Positions 44,693 through 54,095 of a DNA stretch of 64,000 bases are shown one piece after another; the first letter of the stretch is position 1; every line of letters starts with the position of its first letter. The stretch is from Clostridium carboxidivorans P7 (GTDB lineage: Bacteria; Bacillota; Clostridia; Clostridiales; Clostridiaceae): the NCBI RefSeq assembly GCF_001038625.1, contig NZ_CP011803.1, forward strand, positions 62,001-126,000, in the 5' to 3' direction. The position numbers were made by a program, and so were the translations under genes. A model generated the notes under the pieces. The model was not told where the DNA came from. It ran no database searches and worked only from the letters and a program-made list of their open reading frames with translations.

Positions 44693-46171
44693 TTGGAAAA
44701 TTTTGATATATACAAAGACATAGCAGAAAGAACCCAGGGAGACATATATGTGGGAGTAGTAGGTCCTGTTAGAACTGGAAAATCTACATTTATAAAAAGA
44801 TTTATGGAACTTATGGTATTGCCTAATATAGAAAATTCCTATAAAAAAGAAAGAGCTAAGGATGAATTGCCTCAAAGTTCATCAGGAAAATCCATTCATA
44901 CAACTGAGCCAAAGTTTGTACCAAATGAAGCAGTAGAAATAACTTTGGATGAAAGCACTAGGTTTAAGGTTAGAATGGTGGATTGTGTTGGATATATTGT
45001 AAAAAGTGCATTGGGATATATGGAAGGCGAAGAGGCAAAAATGGTTACTACACCTTGGTATGATTATGAAATACCTTTTGAAGAGGCAGCTGAAATAGGT
45101 ACTAAAAAAGTTATAAACGAGCATTCTACTATAGGACTGTTAGTTACAACAGATGGATCTATTACGAATATAAGCAGAGATGATTATGTAGAAGCAGAGG
45201 AAAGAGTAGTAAATGAACTTAAATCAATAAATAAACCTTTTATGATAGTTCTTAATTCTCAGCACCCATATGACCCAGAAACTATGACTATTAAAAAAGA
45301 TCTAGAGGATAAATATGATGTTCCTGTTCAGACTATGGATGTACTTAATATGAGACAGGAAGATATAACTAACATATTTCAAAGAATATTAAAGGAATTT
45401 CCAATTAAGGAAATAAACATTGATATGCCTGAATGGATTGAAAAGTTAGAAGCAAAGCATTGGCTTAAGGTAGATTTTATTAATGTTGTAAAAGATATGT
45501 GTAAGAACATATATAAGGTCAGAGATATAAATAAGTCTGTGGATAGTTTAAATGATGTAGAATTTATAGGAAGATCAGATATAAATGAAATTAATATGGG
45601 AGAAGGCACTTCAAGGGTAAGTATAAATCCTAAGGAGGATTTATTCTATAGAGTACTCAGTGAAGTTTGTGACAGTGAAATAGCAGGAGAGAGCGATCTT
45701 TTGAGAGCAGTACAGGAGATGCATGAAGCAAAGATTGAATACGATAAGGTAGCAGATGCGTTAAGAGATGTTAGAGAGACAGGTTACGGATTAGTTGCTC
45801 CACAGCTTTCAGAAATGAAATTGGAAGAGCCAGAAATAGTAAAGCAAGGTAATAGATCGGGAGTTAAATTAAAAGCTAGTGCACCTTCATTACATTTTAT
45901 AAGAGCAGATATCGAAACAGAAGTTTCTCCTATAATTGGTACAGAAAGAGAAAGTGAGCAAATGATTAAATCACTATTGGAACAGTTTGAAAATGATCCA
46001 TCAAAGATATGGCAAAGCAATATGTTTGGTAAGTCTTTGGAAATATTGGTAAAAGAGGGACTTCAAAATAAATTGTATAAGATGCCTGAAGATGTTCAAA
46101 TAAAAATACAAAAAACACTTCAGAAGATTATAAATGAAGGTAATGGTGGATTAATTTGCATTATATTATAA
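44693..46171 (+). CDS. spoIVA: Stage IV sporulation protein A (spore coat ATPase)
   Basis: The 492-residue protein has a TRAFAC-type P-loop near residues 24-31 (GPVRTGKS) after the conserved start NFDIYKDIAERTQGDIYVG, and a Walker B-like RMVDCVGY. The C-terminal localisation domain ends GNGGLICIIL. SpoIVA polymerises with ATP around the forespore to make the coat basement layer and is anchored by SpoVM, a candidate for which lies at 62451-62522. The start is TTG after TTGGGGGGTAT. The expected sigma-E promoter could not be identified with confidence in the 86-bp gap. Confidence 0.97.
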   Translation: MENFDIYKDIAERTQGDIYVGVVGPVRTGKSTFIKRFMELMVLPNIENSYKKERAKDELPQSSSGKSIHTTEPKFVPNEAVEITLDESTRFKVRMVDCVGYIVKSALGYMEGEEAKMVTTPWYDYEIPFEEAAEIGTKKVINEHSTIGLLVTTDGSITNISRDDYVEAEERVVNELKSINKPFMIVLNSQHPYDPETMTIKKDLEDKYDVPVQTMDVLNMRQEDITNIFQRILKEFPIKEINIDMPEWIEKLEAKHWLKVDFINVVKDMCKNIYKVRDINKSVDSLNDVEFIGRSDINEINMGEGTSRVSINPKEDLFYRVLSEVCDSEIAGESDLLRAVQEMHEAKIEYDKVADALRDVRETGYGLVAPQLSEMKLEEPEIVKQGNRSGVKLKASAPSLHFIRADIETEVSPIIGTERESEQMIKSLLEQFENDPSKIWQSNMFGKSLEILVKEGLQNKLYKMPEDVQIKIQKTLQKIINEGNGGLICIIL

Positions 46172-46205
46172 AAGTTCATATGTTAGCATATAATTTCATT
46201 AAAAT

Positions 46206-46233
46206 AAGCCTGTGAATTTAAATTCACAGGCTT
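46206..46233. terminator. 28-bp perfect palindrome after spoIVA
   Basis: Two 14-base arms (first half AAGCCTGTGAATTT) meet with no spacer. There is no T-run, so it may be a terminator working by a tight hairpin or a protein-binding palindrome. Confidence 0.6.
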
Positions 46234-46366
46234 TGAAGCGTAATATGCAATAATTTAAAATAAATTTTCAATATTTCATTAAATATGTTTATACCTTATA
46301 TTTTGTGGTATAATTTTTATAAATGTATTTTAATCTTCTTATGATATTAGTAATTGTAAATTTATC

Positions 46367-46396
46367 TTGAAATTATTATTAATATTTATGTATAAT
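46367..46396 (+). promoter_or_regulatory. Promoter of the yicC-remA-gmk-rpoZ-coaBC operon
   Basis: TTGAAA at 46367-46372 and TATAAT at 46391-46396, 18-bp spacer. A second TG-extended TATAAT lies at 46309-46314. Confidence 0.65.
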
Positions 46397-46436
46397 TAGT
46401 ATGGATTGGTAAGGTAAACACGGAAGGATGAAAAAT

Positions 46437-47315
46437 ATGATAAAAAGTATGACTGGTTTCGGAAGGGGAAGTACAGACCAAGAAGGTGGAAGATTTACAG
46501 TAGAAATAAAAACTGTTAATCATAGGTACTTTGACTTAAATATTAAAATGCCTAAGGCCTTTATAGCTCTTGAAGACAGAATGAGAAAACTTATTAAGGA
46601 AAAGATTAATAGAGGCAAAATTGATGTTTTTATCACGCAAAACAATTATGAAAAACAAGGTGTAAATGCCGTATTAAATGAATCACTAGCTGATAGTTAT
46701 GTGCAATGTTTAAACAAAATAAGAGAAAGATATGGTATACAAGAAAATATAACTGTATCACTTGTTGCAAAGTTTCCAGAAGTGATAACTGTAAAGCAAG
46801 AGGAAGAAGATTTAGAAATACTATGGGAATCTCTTAAAACTCCATTAGAAGATGCAGTGAATATGCTTGTTTCTATGAGAGAAAAAGAGGGAACAAAGTT
46901 ACAGCAAAATATATTTGTAAAGTGTGACTATATTAAATCTCTATTGGATAAAATAGAGAAAAGATCACCACAAGTAGTAGTGGAATATAAGCAAAAACTT
47001 ACTACTAGGTTAAGTGAGCTAATGCAGGATTGTTCAATAGACGAGAACAGAATTGCTATGGAAATTGCTTTGTTTGCAGATAAGGCTTGTTTAGACGAAG
47101 AAATTGTTAGATTAAATAGTCATTTGATTCAAGTGAAGGATACTTTAAATTTAGATGAACCTATAGGAAGAAAGTTGGATTTTATTGTTCAGGAAATGAA
47201 TAGAGAAGCCAATACTATTGCGTCAAAGTCAAATGATTTAGAGATCACTAACCATGTATTAAATATAAAAAATGAAATTGAAAAAATTAGAGAACAAATT
47301 CAAAACATAGAGTAA
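46437..47315 (+). CDS. YicC/YloC family endoribonuclease
   Basis: The 292-residue protein has the family start SMTGFGRG, the [14 protein letters not shown] segment and the C-terminal [19 protein letters not shown] block. YicC-type proteins are RNases or RNase adaptors; the B. subtilis homologue YloC is reported as an endoribonuclease. It begins the conserved ylo cluster. ATG 46428 overlaps the GGAAGG ribosome-binding site, so ATG 46437 (giving [11 protein letters not shown]) is taken as start. Confidence 0.9.
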   Translation: MIKSMTGFGRGSTDQEGGRFTVEIKTVNHRYFDLNIKMPKAFIALEDRMRKLIKEKINRGKIDVFITQNNYEKQGVNAVLNESLADSYVQCLNKIRERYGIQENITVSLVAKFPEVITVKQEEEDLEILWESLKTPLEDAVNMLVSMREKEGTKLQQNIFVKCDYIKSLLDKIEKRSPQVVVEYKQKLTTRLSELMQDCSIDENRIAMEIALFADKACLDEEIVRLNSHLIQVKDTLNLDEPIGRKLDFIVQEMNREANTIASKSNDLEITNHVLNIKNEIEKIREQIQNIE

Positions 47316-47331
47316 AATTAGGAGGAAGCAT

Positions 47332-47610
47332 ATGGGTATAAAATTGATAAATATAGGTTTTGGAAATATAGTTTCAGCAAATAGATTAGTAGCTATAGTT
47401 AGTCCTGAGTCTGCACCTATAAAAAGAATAATACAAGAAGCTAGAGACAGGGGAATGCTTATAGATGCTACTTATGGAAGAAGAACAAGAGCTGTTATAA
47501 TTACAGATAGTGACCATGTAATACTTTCAGCAGTTCAACCAGAGACTGTAGCACATAGATTGGCTTCAAAAGAAGAAGATGATGATGCAGTTAATGAGGT
47601 AGAGGAATAA
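47332..47610 (+). CDS. remA: RemA family DNA-binding regulator (DUF370, YlzA)
   Basis: The 92-residue protein has the RemA core ([26 protein letters not shown] in outline, then [25 protein letters not shown]). In B. subtilis RemA is a DNA-binding activator of extracellular matrix genes and has the same yloC-remA-gmk position. The ATG follows TAGGAGGAAGC. Its stop overlaps the gmk start by 1 base (TAATG). Confidence 0.92.
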   Translation: MGIKLINIGFGNIVSANRLVAIVSPESAPIKRIIQEARDRGMLIDATYGRRTRAVIITDSDHVILSAVQPETVAHRLASKEEDDDAVNEVEE

Positions 47611-48239
47611 TGAAGGAAAAAGGGCTATTAGTGGTTATATCAGGTCCATCAGGGGCTGGTAAAGGAACTATATGCAAGGCTTTATTAGAAAAAAATGATT
47701 TTTGGCTTTCTGTTTCTGCAACTACGAGAAATCCAAGAGTAGGAGAAGTAGATGGCACAAATTATTATTTTTTGAGTAAAGAAGAGTTTCAAAATAGAAT
47801 AAAAAGTGAAGGATTTCTTGAATATGCAGAGGTTTATGGAAATTACTATGGAACACCTAAGGATAGTGTTTTATCAGCAGTAGATAGTGGCAAAGATGTA
47901 GTGCTGGAAATAGATATTCAAGGGGCTTTACAGGTAAAAGAAACTTATCCAGAAGGAGTTTTCATTTTTATACTTCCTCCATCTATGAAAGAATTAAGAC
48001 AAAGGATAATAAACAGAGGAAGTGAAACTGAAGAGTCTTTAATGACAAGATTTAAGGCTGCATATAAAGAAATAAATTATGTTTCCAAATATAACTATGC
48101 AGTTGTAAATGACACTGTAGTAGAAGCAGTAAAGAAAATAGAAAGTATAGTTATAGCAGAAAGATGTAGAGTAGACAGAGTTAAAGAAAATATATTAGAT
48201 TCAAAGGAGGGTATTATTCATGAGCAACTCTATGATTAA
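47610..48239 (+). CDS. gmk: Guanylate kinase
   Basis: The 209-residue kinase has P-loop SGPSGAGKGT, the GMP-binding SATTRNPRVGEVDGTNYYF and EYAEVYGNYYGT. It converts GMP to GDP. It overlaps remA by one base and rpoZ by 20 bp, so the cluster is translationally coupled. Confidence 0.97.
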   Translation: MKEKGLLVVISGPSGAGKGTICKALLEKNDFWLSVSATTRNPRVGEVDGTNYYFLSKEEFQNRIKSEGFLEYAEVYGNYYGTPKDSVLSAVDSGKDVVLEIDIQGALQVKETYPEGVFIFILPPSMKELRQRIINRGSETEESLMTRFKAAYKEINYVSKYNYAVVNDTVVEAVKKIESIVIAERCRVDRVKENILDSKEGIIHEQLYD

Positions 48240-48438
48240 TCCATCAGTAGTAGATTTATTAAAAAAAATAGATAACAGATATACATTAGTTACAATGACA
48301 GCTAAAAGGGCTAGACAATTAATTGAAGGTGCAGAACCTATGGTAAGAATTACTTCTACTAAACCTGTTACAATAGCAATAAATGAAATTAGTCAAGGAG
48401 CAATTACTTATACTACAGTTAAAGAAGGTATTAAATAA
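48220..48438 (+). CDS. rpoZ: RNA polymerase omega subunit
   Basis: The 72-residue omega subunit has the conserved NPSVVDLLKKIDNRYTLV start and TAKRARQL. It stabilises the beta-prime subunit. ATG 48220 lies inside gmk, 8 bases after AAAGGAGGG; a second ATG at 48232 has no separate ribosome-binding site. Confidence 0.94.
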   Translation: MSNSMINPSVVDLLKKIDNRYTLVTMTAKRARQLIEGAEPMVRITSTKPVTIAINEISQGAITYTTVKEGIK

Positions 48439-48441
48439 ACA

Positions 48442-49629
48442 ATGACTAATAAAAAGACTATAGTTATAGGGGTAACGGGTGGTATTGCAGCTTATAAAGC
48501 TTTAGATGTAATAAGTAAACTAAAGAAAAAAGATTTTGAAATACATGTGATTATGACTAAAGCAGCTTTGGAGTTTGTCACTCCTTTAAGTTTTCAAACC
48601 CTAAGCCAAAATATAGTTAGTTTGGATATGTTTTCTGAACCAAAGGCTTGGGAAATACAACATATTTCTCTTGCAAAAAAAGCAGATTTAATGTTAATAG
48701 TTCCTGCTACAGCAAATATAATAGGAAAGGTTGCCAGTGGCATAGCAGATGATTTATTATCTACAACTATTATGGCCACTAAGGCACCAGTAATTTTTGC
48801 GCCTGCTATGAACACTAATATGTATAATAATCCTATAGTACAGGATAATATGGGAAAACTTATTAAGTTTGGATATAAGTTTATATATCCTGAGTCAGGA
48901 AGATTAGCTTGTGGTGATGAAGGCGAAGGTAAGCTGGCTAATACAGAACTTATATCAGAGTTTGTGCAAAGTATGATGTATGATATAAAAGATCTTGAAG
49001 GTAAAAAAGTTTTAGTTACAGCAGGACCGACTATAGCATCAATGGATCCTGTTAGATACATAACCAATAGATCTTCAGGAAAAATGGGTTATGCTATAGC
49101 AGAAGAAGCTAGGGACAGGGGAGCGGATGTAACTTTAATATCTGGAGATACTTATATTAAAGCTCCTGCTGGAGTAAATGTAATCAATGTTAAAACTAAT
49201 GAAGAAATGCTAAATAGTGTTATAGATAACTTTGAAAAGCAGCATATAGTAATAAAAGCTGCAGCTGTAGCAGACTATAAGCCAAAGAATTATTCAGAAA
49301 AGAAAATAAAAAAATCTGAGGATGAGTTTGAATTAAAACTTGTTAAAGATGAGGATATACTTAAAAAATTAGGAACTTTAAAGAAAAAACAAATACTTGT
49401 AGGTTTTGCTGCAGAAAGTAATGATTTAATGGAAAATGCACAGAAAAAACTTCAGGTTAAAAATTTAGATTATATTGTTGCCAATGATATTACGGCATCA
49501 GATACAGGTTTTGCTTCTGATAACAATAAAGTAACCATTTTGTGTAGAGATGGAAGAAAAATTGATTTAGAAAAAATGTCTAAGAGGCAAGTTGCAAAGA
49601 AATTATTTGATTTAATAAATGAAAAATAA
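48442..49629 (+). CDS. coaBC: Bifunctional phosphopantothenoylcysteine decarboxylase / phosphopantothenate-cysteine ligase
   Basis: The 395-residue fusion has an N-terminal flavin decarboxylase (GVTGGIAAYKA, APAMNTNMYNNP, SGRLACGDEGEGK with the active-site Cys) and a C-terminal ligase (VTAGPTIASMDPVRYITNRSSGKMG in outline, KAAAVADYKP). It performs two steps of coenzyme A synthesis. Its ribosome-binding site is weak (AAGAAGG about 14 bases before the ATG); reinitiation after rpoZ, 3 bp upstream, may help. Confidence 0.96.
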   Translation: MTNKKTIVIGVTGGIAAYKALDVISKLKKKDFEIHVIMTKAALEFVTPLSFQTLSQNIVSLDMFSEPKAWEIQHISLAKKADLMLIVPATANIIGKVASGIADDLLSTTIMATKAPVIFAPAMNTNMYNNPIVQDNMGKLIKFGYKFIYPESGRLACGDEGEGKLANTELISEFVQSMMYDIKDLEGKKVLVTAGPTIASMDPVRYITNRSSGKMGYAIAEEARDRGADVTLISGDTYIKAPAGVNVINVKTNEEMLNSVIDNFEKQHIVIKAAAVADYKPKNYSEKKIKKSEDEFELKLVKDEDILKKLGTLKKKQILVGFAAESNDLMENAQKKLQVKNLDYIVANDITASDTGFASDNNKVTILCRDGRKIDLEKMSKRQVAKKLFDLINEK

Positions 49630-49633
49630 ATTT

Positions 49634-49681
49634 TGGGGAGGGGTTAAAACTTACGATTTATCGTAAGAAAATACCTCTCCT
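49634..49681 (+). other. Compound hairpin between coaBC and priA
   Basis: An outer stem (GGGGAGG with CCTCTCC, with a bulge) encloses a perfect 8-bp hairpin (CTTACGAT at 49650-49657, ATCGTAAG at 49660-49667, loop TT). The tail is TATTTACTA. It may be a terminator or an mRNA-processing structure. Confidence 0.6.
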
Positions 49682-49710
49682 ATTTACTATTGGAAACAAA
49701 GGGTGATTAA

Positions 49711-51915
49711 GTGTACAGTTATGCAGGTATAGTAGTTAATAATAGTTCCTTACAAGTAGATAGAATTTTTACATATAAAATACCAGAAACATTAGTAAAT
49801 AAAATAGATATTGGCATTAGGGTAAAAGTTCCTTTTGGTATGGGAAATAAAAAAATAGATGGATTTGTGTTAGAACTTTATGATGAATATACAGGTAATA
49901 CAAGAATTAAAGAAATATCAGGAATATGCGATAAGTTTACCTTGTTTACCAGAGATGATGTAATTCTTATTAAAGAGATGAAGAGTAAATATTTGTCAAC
50001 TTATTTGGAATGTATAAAAGTTTTTATTCCAACAGGTATTTCTAGTGGAATGAAAAATAAGACAGAAATACAAGTGTATACGGGAGAAGTAGAGCTAAGT
50101 GAAAAATTTCAAAAAGAACCCTATTTAAGTATATACTCAATAGTGAAAAAAAATCCGGGTATTTACAATAAAAATGCCTTAGCAAAAAAATTTAATATAT
50201 CATTATCTTCTATAAATACAATGATAAAACATGGTTTTCTTGCTCAAAAAGAGAATATAGTAAATAGATATAATGTAAGGCAGTATGAAAAATACTCCAA
50301 AAAGATTTTAAATGGGGAACAACAAAATGCTGTAGATACTATATTGAATTCTCCCAAAAGTGTGTTTCTGATACATGGAGTTACAGGTAGTGGAAAAACG
50401 GAAATATACATGCATTTGGTGAGTAACATGATAGAAAAAAATAAAGAATCTATAATACTAGTACCTGAAATTGCACTTACACCTCAAATGGTAGAAAGGT
50501 TTAAAGGCAGATTTGGAAAGGATATAAGTGTTTTCCATAGTAAGTTATCACCAGGGGAAAGATATGATGAATGGCTAAGGGTAAAGGAAGGAAAAGTTAA
50601 AGTAGCAATAGGAGCTAGATCTGCAATATTTCTTCCTTTTAGCAATCTAGGAATGATAGTTATAGATGAAGAACATGAAGGAAGTTATAAATCTGACAGT
50701 AATCCTAAATATAATGCCAGAGAAATTGGAGAAATGAAATGTAGAATAAGTAATTGTAAGTTAATTCTAGGTTCAGCCACACCATCTGTAGAAACCTACT
50801 ATAGATGTAAAAATAAAGATATAGAACTCATAACTATAAAAAATAGAGCTGATAATGCTATTATGCCTAAAATTGAAATTGTTGATATGAGACAAGAATT
50901 GCTAAACAATAATAAATCTATGTTTAGTAAAAAACTTTATGAATCTATAGAAGAAAGATTAAATAAAAAAGAACAAATAATACTTTTCTTAAATAGAAGA
51001 GGTTTTTCTACATTTGTTTCCTGTAGAAAGTGTGGTTATGTATTCAAGTGTGATAATTGTGATATATCTCTAACCTATCATAGGGATGAAGGAAAATTAG
51101 TGTGCCACTATTGCGGTAGCAGCAGAAAATCACCTAGTATTTGTCCTGAATGCGGAAGTAAGTATGTTAAGTATTTTGGTGTTGGTACTGAAAAGATAGA
51201 ACAGGAAATAAAAAAGTATTTTCCTGAGGCTAGAACTTTAAGAATGGATTTTGATACCACCAGAGGTAAAAATTCTTATGAAACAATATACAACACTTTT
51301 AAAGAAGAAAAGGCAGATATACTCATAGGAACTCAAATGGTAGCAAAAGGATTAGACTTTAAAAATGTTACACTAGTAGGGATAATTGCAGCAGATTTAT
51401 CTTTAAATTTGCCAGACTTCAGATCTAATGAAAGGACATTTCAGCTTATTACACAGGTTTCAGGTAGAGCTGGCAGAGGGGAAAAAAGAGGAGAAGTTAT
51501 TGTTCAAACCTATAGCCCGGAAAACTATAGTATAATATGTGCAACTGATAATAATTATAAAGGTTTCTATGAAGAAGAGATAAAAGTTAGGAACATTATG
51601 GAGTATCCACCGTTTGTTGATCTATTTCTTATTAATATGAGCAGCAAGAACGAAAATATATTAATAAAAAGTATACAAAATGTTGGCATATTTTTAAAAA
51701 ATGTATTAGAAAAAAATGATACAATTAAAATGTTAGGACCTTGTCCTTGTGAAATTTCTAAAATTAAAGAATTTTATAGATGGCAAATAATATTAAAGGG
51801 CAATATAGAAAAGGAAGTTAAGGAAAAAATAAGAAAACTAGTTTATGATTTATTAAAAAATGTTTATAATGATATAAGGGTAAGTATTGATGTAAACCCT
51901 AATAGTTTATTATAG
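49711..51915 (+). CDS. priA: Primosomal replication restart helicase PriA
   Basis: The 734-residue superfamily 2 helicase has Walker A HGVTGSGKTE, the DEEH box (VIDEEHEGSYKSD), GSATPSVE and GTQMVAKGLDF. It has the family's zinc-binding cysteine array (CRKCGYVFKCDNC, CHYCG, CPECG), with an N-terminal DNA-binding domain of about 200 residues. It reloads the replisome at stalled forks. The start is GTG after AAAGGGTGAT. Confidence 0.96.
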   Translation: MYSYAGIVVNNSSLQVDRIFTYKIPETLVNKIDIGIRVKVPFGMGNKKIDGFVLELYDEYTGNTRIKEISGICDKFTLFTRDDVILIKEMKSKYLSTYLECIKVFIPTGISSGMKNKTEIQVYTGEVELSEKFQKEPYLSIYSIVKKNPGIYNKNALAKKFNISLSSINTMIKHGFLAQKENIVNRYNVRQYEKYSKKILNGEQQNAVDTILNSPKSVFLIHGVTGSGKTEIYMHLVSNMIEKNKESIILVPEIALTPQMVERFKGRFGKDISVFHSKLSPGERYDEWLRVKEGKVKVAIGARSAIFLPFSNLGMIVIDEEHEGSYKSDSNPKYNAREIGEMKCRISNCKLILGSATPSVETYYRCKNKDIELITIKNRADNAIMPKIEIVDMRQELLNNNKSMFSKKLYESIEERLNKKEQIILFLNRRGFSTFVSCRKCGYVFKCDNCDISLTYHRDEGKLVCHYCGSSRKSPSICPECGSKYVKYFGVGTEKIEQEIKKYFPEARTLRMDFDTTRGKNSYETIYNTFKEEKADILIGTQMVAKGLDFKNVTLVGIIAADLSLNLPDFRSNERTFQLITQVSGRAGRGEKRGEVIVQTYSPENYSIICATDNNYKGFYEEEIKVRNIMEYPPFVDLFLINMSSKNENILIKSIQNVGIFLKNVLEKNDTIKMLGPCPCEISKIKEFYRWQIILKGNIEKEVKEKIRKLVYDLLKNVYNDIRVSIDVNPNSLL

Positions 51916-51957
51916 TTAGTTAAATAAAGTTTGTATTTAAATTAGGAGGTAAAAGTA

Positions 51958-52413
51958 ATGGCTTTAAGAAATATTAGAAAATATGGTGATGATTTATTAA
52001 GAAAAAAGAGTAGAAAAGTAGAAAATATAGATGATAGAATTGTAACATTGTTAGATGATATGGCAGAAACTATGTACGATGCTGATGGAGTAGGACTTGC
52101 AGGACCTCAAGTAGGTATACTTAAGAGAGTTGTAGTAATAGATGTAGGAGAAGGAATATTAAAGCTCATAAATCCTGAAATTATATCTACAGAAGGTAGT
52201 TACATAGATGAAGAAGGATGCTTAAGTGTACCTGGTGAACAGGGAAAAGTGGAAAGACCTTACAAGGTAAAAGTAAAAGCTTTAAATGAAAAAGGAGAAG
52301 AAATCATAGTGGAAGGTGAGGAATTACTTGCAAGAGCATTATGTCACGAAATAGATCATTTAGAGGGAATATTATTTGTTGATAAAATTTTAAAAACAGA
52401 AGGAGAAAATTAG
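51958..52413 (+). CDS. def: Peptide deformylase
   Basis: The 151-residue metalloenzyme has all three motifs: [18 protein letters not shown] and HEIDHLEG. It removes the formyl group from new proteins. fmt, which adds the formyl group to initiator tRNA, follows after 4 bp. The ATG follows TAGGAGGTAAAAG. Confidence 0.97.
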   Translation: MALRNIRKYGDDLLRKKSRKVENIDDRIVTLLDDMAETMYDADGVGLAGPQVGILKRVVVIDVGEGILKLINPEIISTEGSYIDEEGCLSVPGEQGKVERPYKVKVKALNEKGEEIIVEGEELLARALCHEIDHLEGILFVDKILKTEGEN

Positions 52414-52417
52414 GAGT

Positions 52418-53350
52418 ATGAATATAGTTTTTATGGGAACACCGGATTTTGCCGTTCCTTCATTAAAAAAACTTATAGAAAAATTTAATGTGACAGCTGT
52501 CTTTACTCAACCAGATAAACCTAAGGGAAGAGGAAAAAAATTAGGTATGTCAGCTGTAAAAGAAGTAGCAGTACAATATGATATACCTGTATATCAACCA
52601 GAAAAGTTAAGAAAAGATATTGAAGCTTTAGAAAGCTTAAAAAATATAAATCCTGATTTTATAGTAGTAGTAGCATATGGCCAGATACTTACAAAAGAAG
52701 TATTAGACACACCTAAATATGGGTGTATAAACTTACATGCTTCGCTTCTTCCAAAGTATAGAGGAGCTGCACCTATAAATTGGGCTATAATAAATGGGGA
52801 AAAGGAAAGTGGAAATACAACCATGTTTATGGATATTGGTTTAGACACTGGTGATATGCTTTTAAAAAGTCATGTGGACATTACAGAAGATATGACGGCA
52901 GGAGAACTTCATGATATTTTAATGGAAGATGGATCAGAGCTTTTAGTTAGAACTTTAGAAGGTATTGAAGACAAAACTATAAAAAGAGAAAAACAGGGAG
53001 ATTCAACTACTGCTTATGCAGCCATGTTAAATAAGGATATGGCTAAAATAGATTGGAATTTAAGTAATAGAGAAATAAAAAATTTAATTAGAGGATTAAA
53101 TCCTTGGCCTATTGCATATACTCAATATGAAGGAAAAAATATGAAGATTTATGAAGCAAGCATATTAGATGAAAATAGTAATTACAACCCTGGATATGTA
53201 ATAGATGTATGTAATGAAGGAATAAAAGTTGCTTGCAAGGAAGGATCTATACTTTTAACAAATATACAATTTCCAGGTGGTAAGCCTATGAAGGTTAGTG
53301 AATATATAAGAGGACATAAATTAAATAAGGGCATTACATTGGGAGAATAA
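52418..53350 (+). CDS. fmt: Methionyl-tRNA formyltransferase
   Basis: The 310-residue enzyme begins [15 protein letters not shown], has the formyl-folate site ([20 protein letters not shown] in outline, with the catalytic N-H-D set) and a C-terminal OB domain. It formylates Met-tRNAi. GGAG lies just before its ATG at the end of def. Confidence 0.96.
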   Translation: MNIVFMGTPDFAVPSLKKLIEKFNVTAVFTQPDKPKGRGKKLGMSAVKEVAVQYDIPVYQPEKLRKDIEALESLKNINPDFIVVVAYGQILTKEVLDTPKYGCINLHASLLPKYRGAAPINWAIINGEKESGNTTMFMDIGLDTGDMLLKSHVDITEDMTAGELHDILMEDGSELLVRTLEGIEDKTIKREKQGDSTTAYAAMLNKDMAKIDWNLSNREIKNLIRGLNPWPIAYTQYEGKNMKIYEASILDENSNYNPGYVIDVCNEGIKVACKEGSILLTNIQFPGGKPMKVSEYIRGHKLNKGITLGE

Positions 53351-53389
53351 ATTACTTTTAATTTAAGTAATTGAAAGGAGAGTGTAGCT

Positions 53390-54070
53390 ATGTTTTATTT
53401 TGATAGTAGTTTCATTATACTAATTCCAGCATTAATAATAGCAGCTGTAGCTCAATATAAGGTTTCTTCTACTTTTGATAAGTATTCGAGATTTGGAAAT
53501 CGTAATGGATATACAGGATCACAGGTTGCAAGAATGCTACTTGACAATAATGGATTATATGATGTACCAGTAGAAGTTATTCCAGGAAAACTTACAGATC
53601 ATTATGACCCGACTAGAAGAGTAATGAGGCTTTCAGAAGAAGTTTTTTATGGGAATTCTGTAGCTTCTATTGGGGTGGCAGCTCACGAAACAGGCCATGC
53701 TTTTCAACATAAAGAACGTTATGCGCCTTTAGTGATTAGAAATTCTATAGTTCCTGTGGTAAATTTTAGTTCAAATATTTCATGGTTATTATTTTTTGCA
53801 GGGTTTGTACTTGGCATAAAGCCTCTAATTAATTTTGGAATATTATTATTTTCGGCAGTAGTGATATTTCAACTTATAACACTTCCTGTAGAATTTGATG
53901 CTTCCAGTAGAGCATTAAGAATATTGGAAAGAAGAGGTATACTATATAGTGAGGAACTAAGAGGAGCTAAAGCTGTGTTAAGTGCAGCTGCCATGACATA
54001 TGTAGCAGCAGCTATAACAGCTATATCAAACTTGATAAGATTAATACTTATTAGTAGAAGAGAAGATTAA
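53390..54070 (+). CDS. Zinc-dependent membrane metallopeptidase (YugP family)
   Basis: The 226-residue membrane protein has a zincin motif HETGHAFQH (HExxH) near residue 100 and a conserved LPVEFDASSRA after it, with three or more hydrophobic segments. This is the YugP 'neutral zinc metallopeptidase' family; the substrate is unknown. In many clostridia it lies between fmt and rsmB, as here. The ATG follows AAAGGAGAG. Confidence 0.88.
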   Translation: MFYFDSSFIILIPALIIAAVAQYKVSSTFDKYSRFGNRNGYTGSQVARMLLDNNGLYDVPVEVIPGKLTDHYDPTRRVMRLSEEVFYGNSVASIGVAAHETGHAFQHKERYAPLVIRNSIVPVVNFSSNISWLLFFAGFVLGIKPLINFGILLFSAVVIFQLITLPVEFDASSRALRILERRGILYSEELRGAKAVLSAAAMTYVAAAITAISNLIRLILISRRED

Positions 54071-54095
54071 AAATAATTGAAGCAGAGGTAATATA

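Noticed and set aside
48594..49067. 157-residue minus-strand frame inside coaBC
   Set aside because: Antisense shadow; coaBC is complete and conserved over this region.
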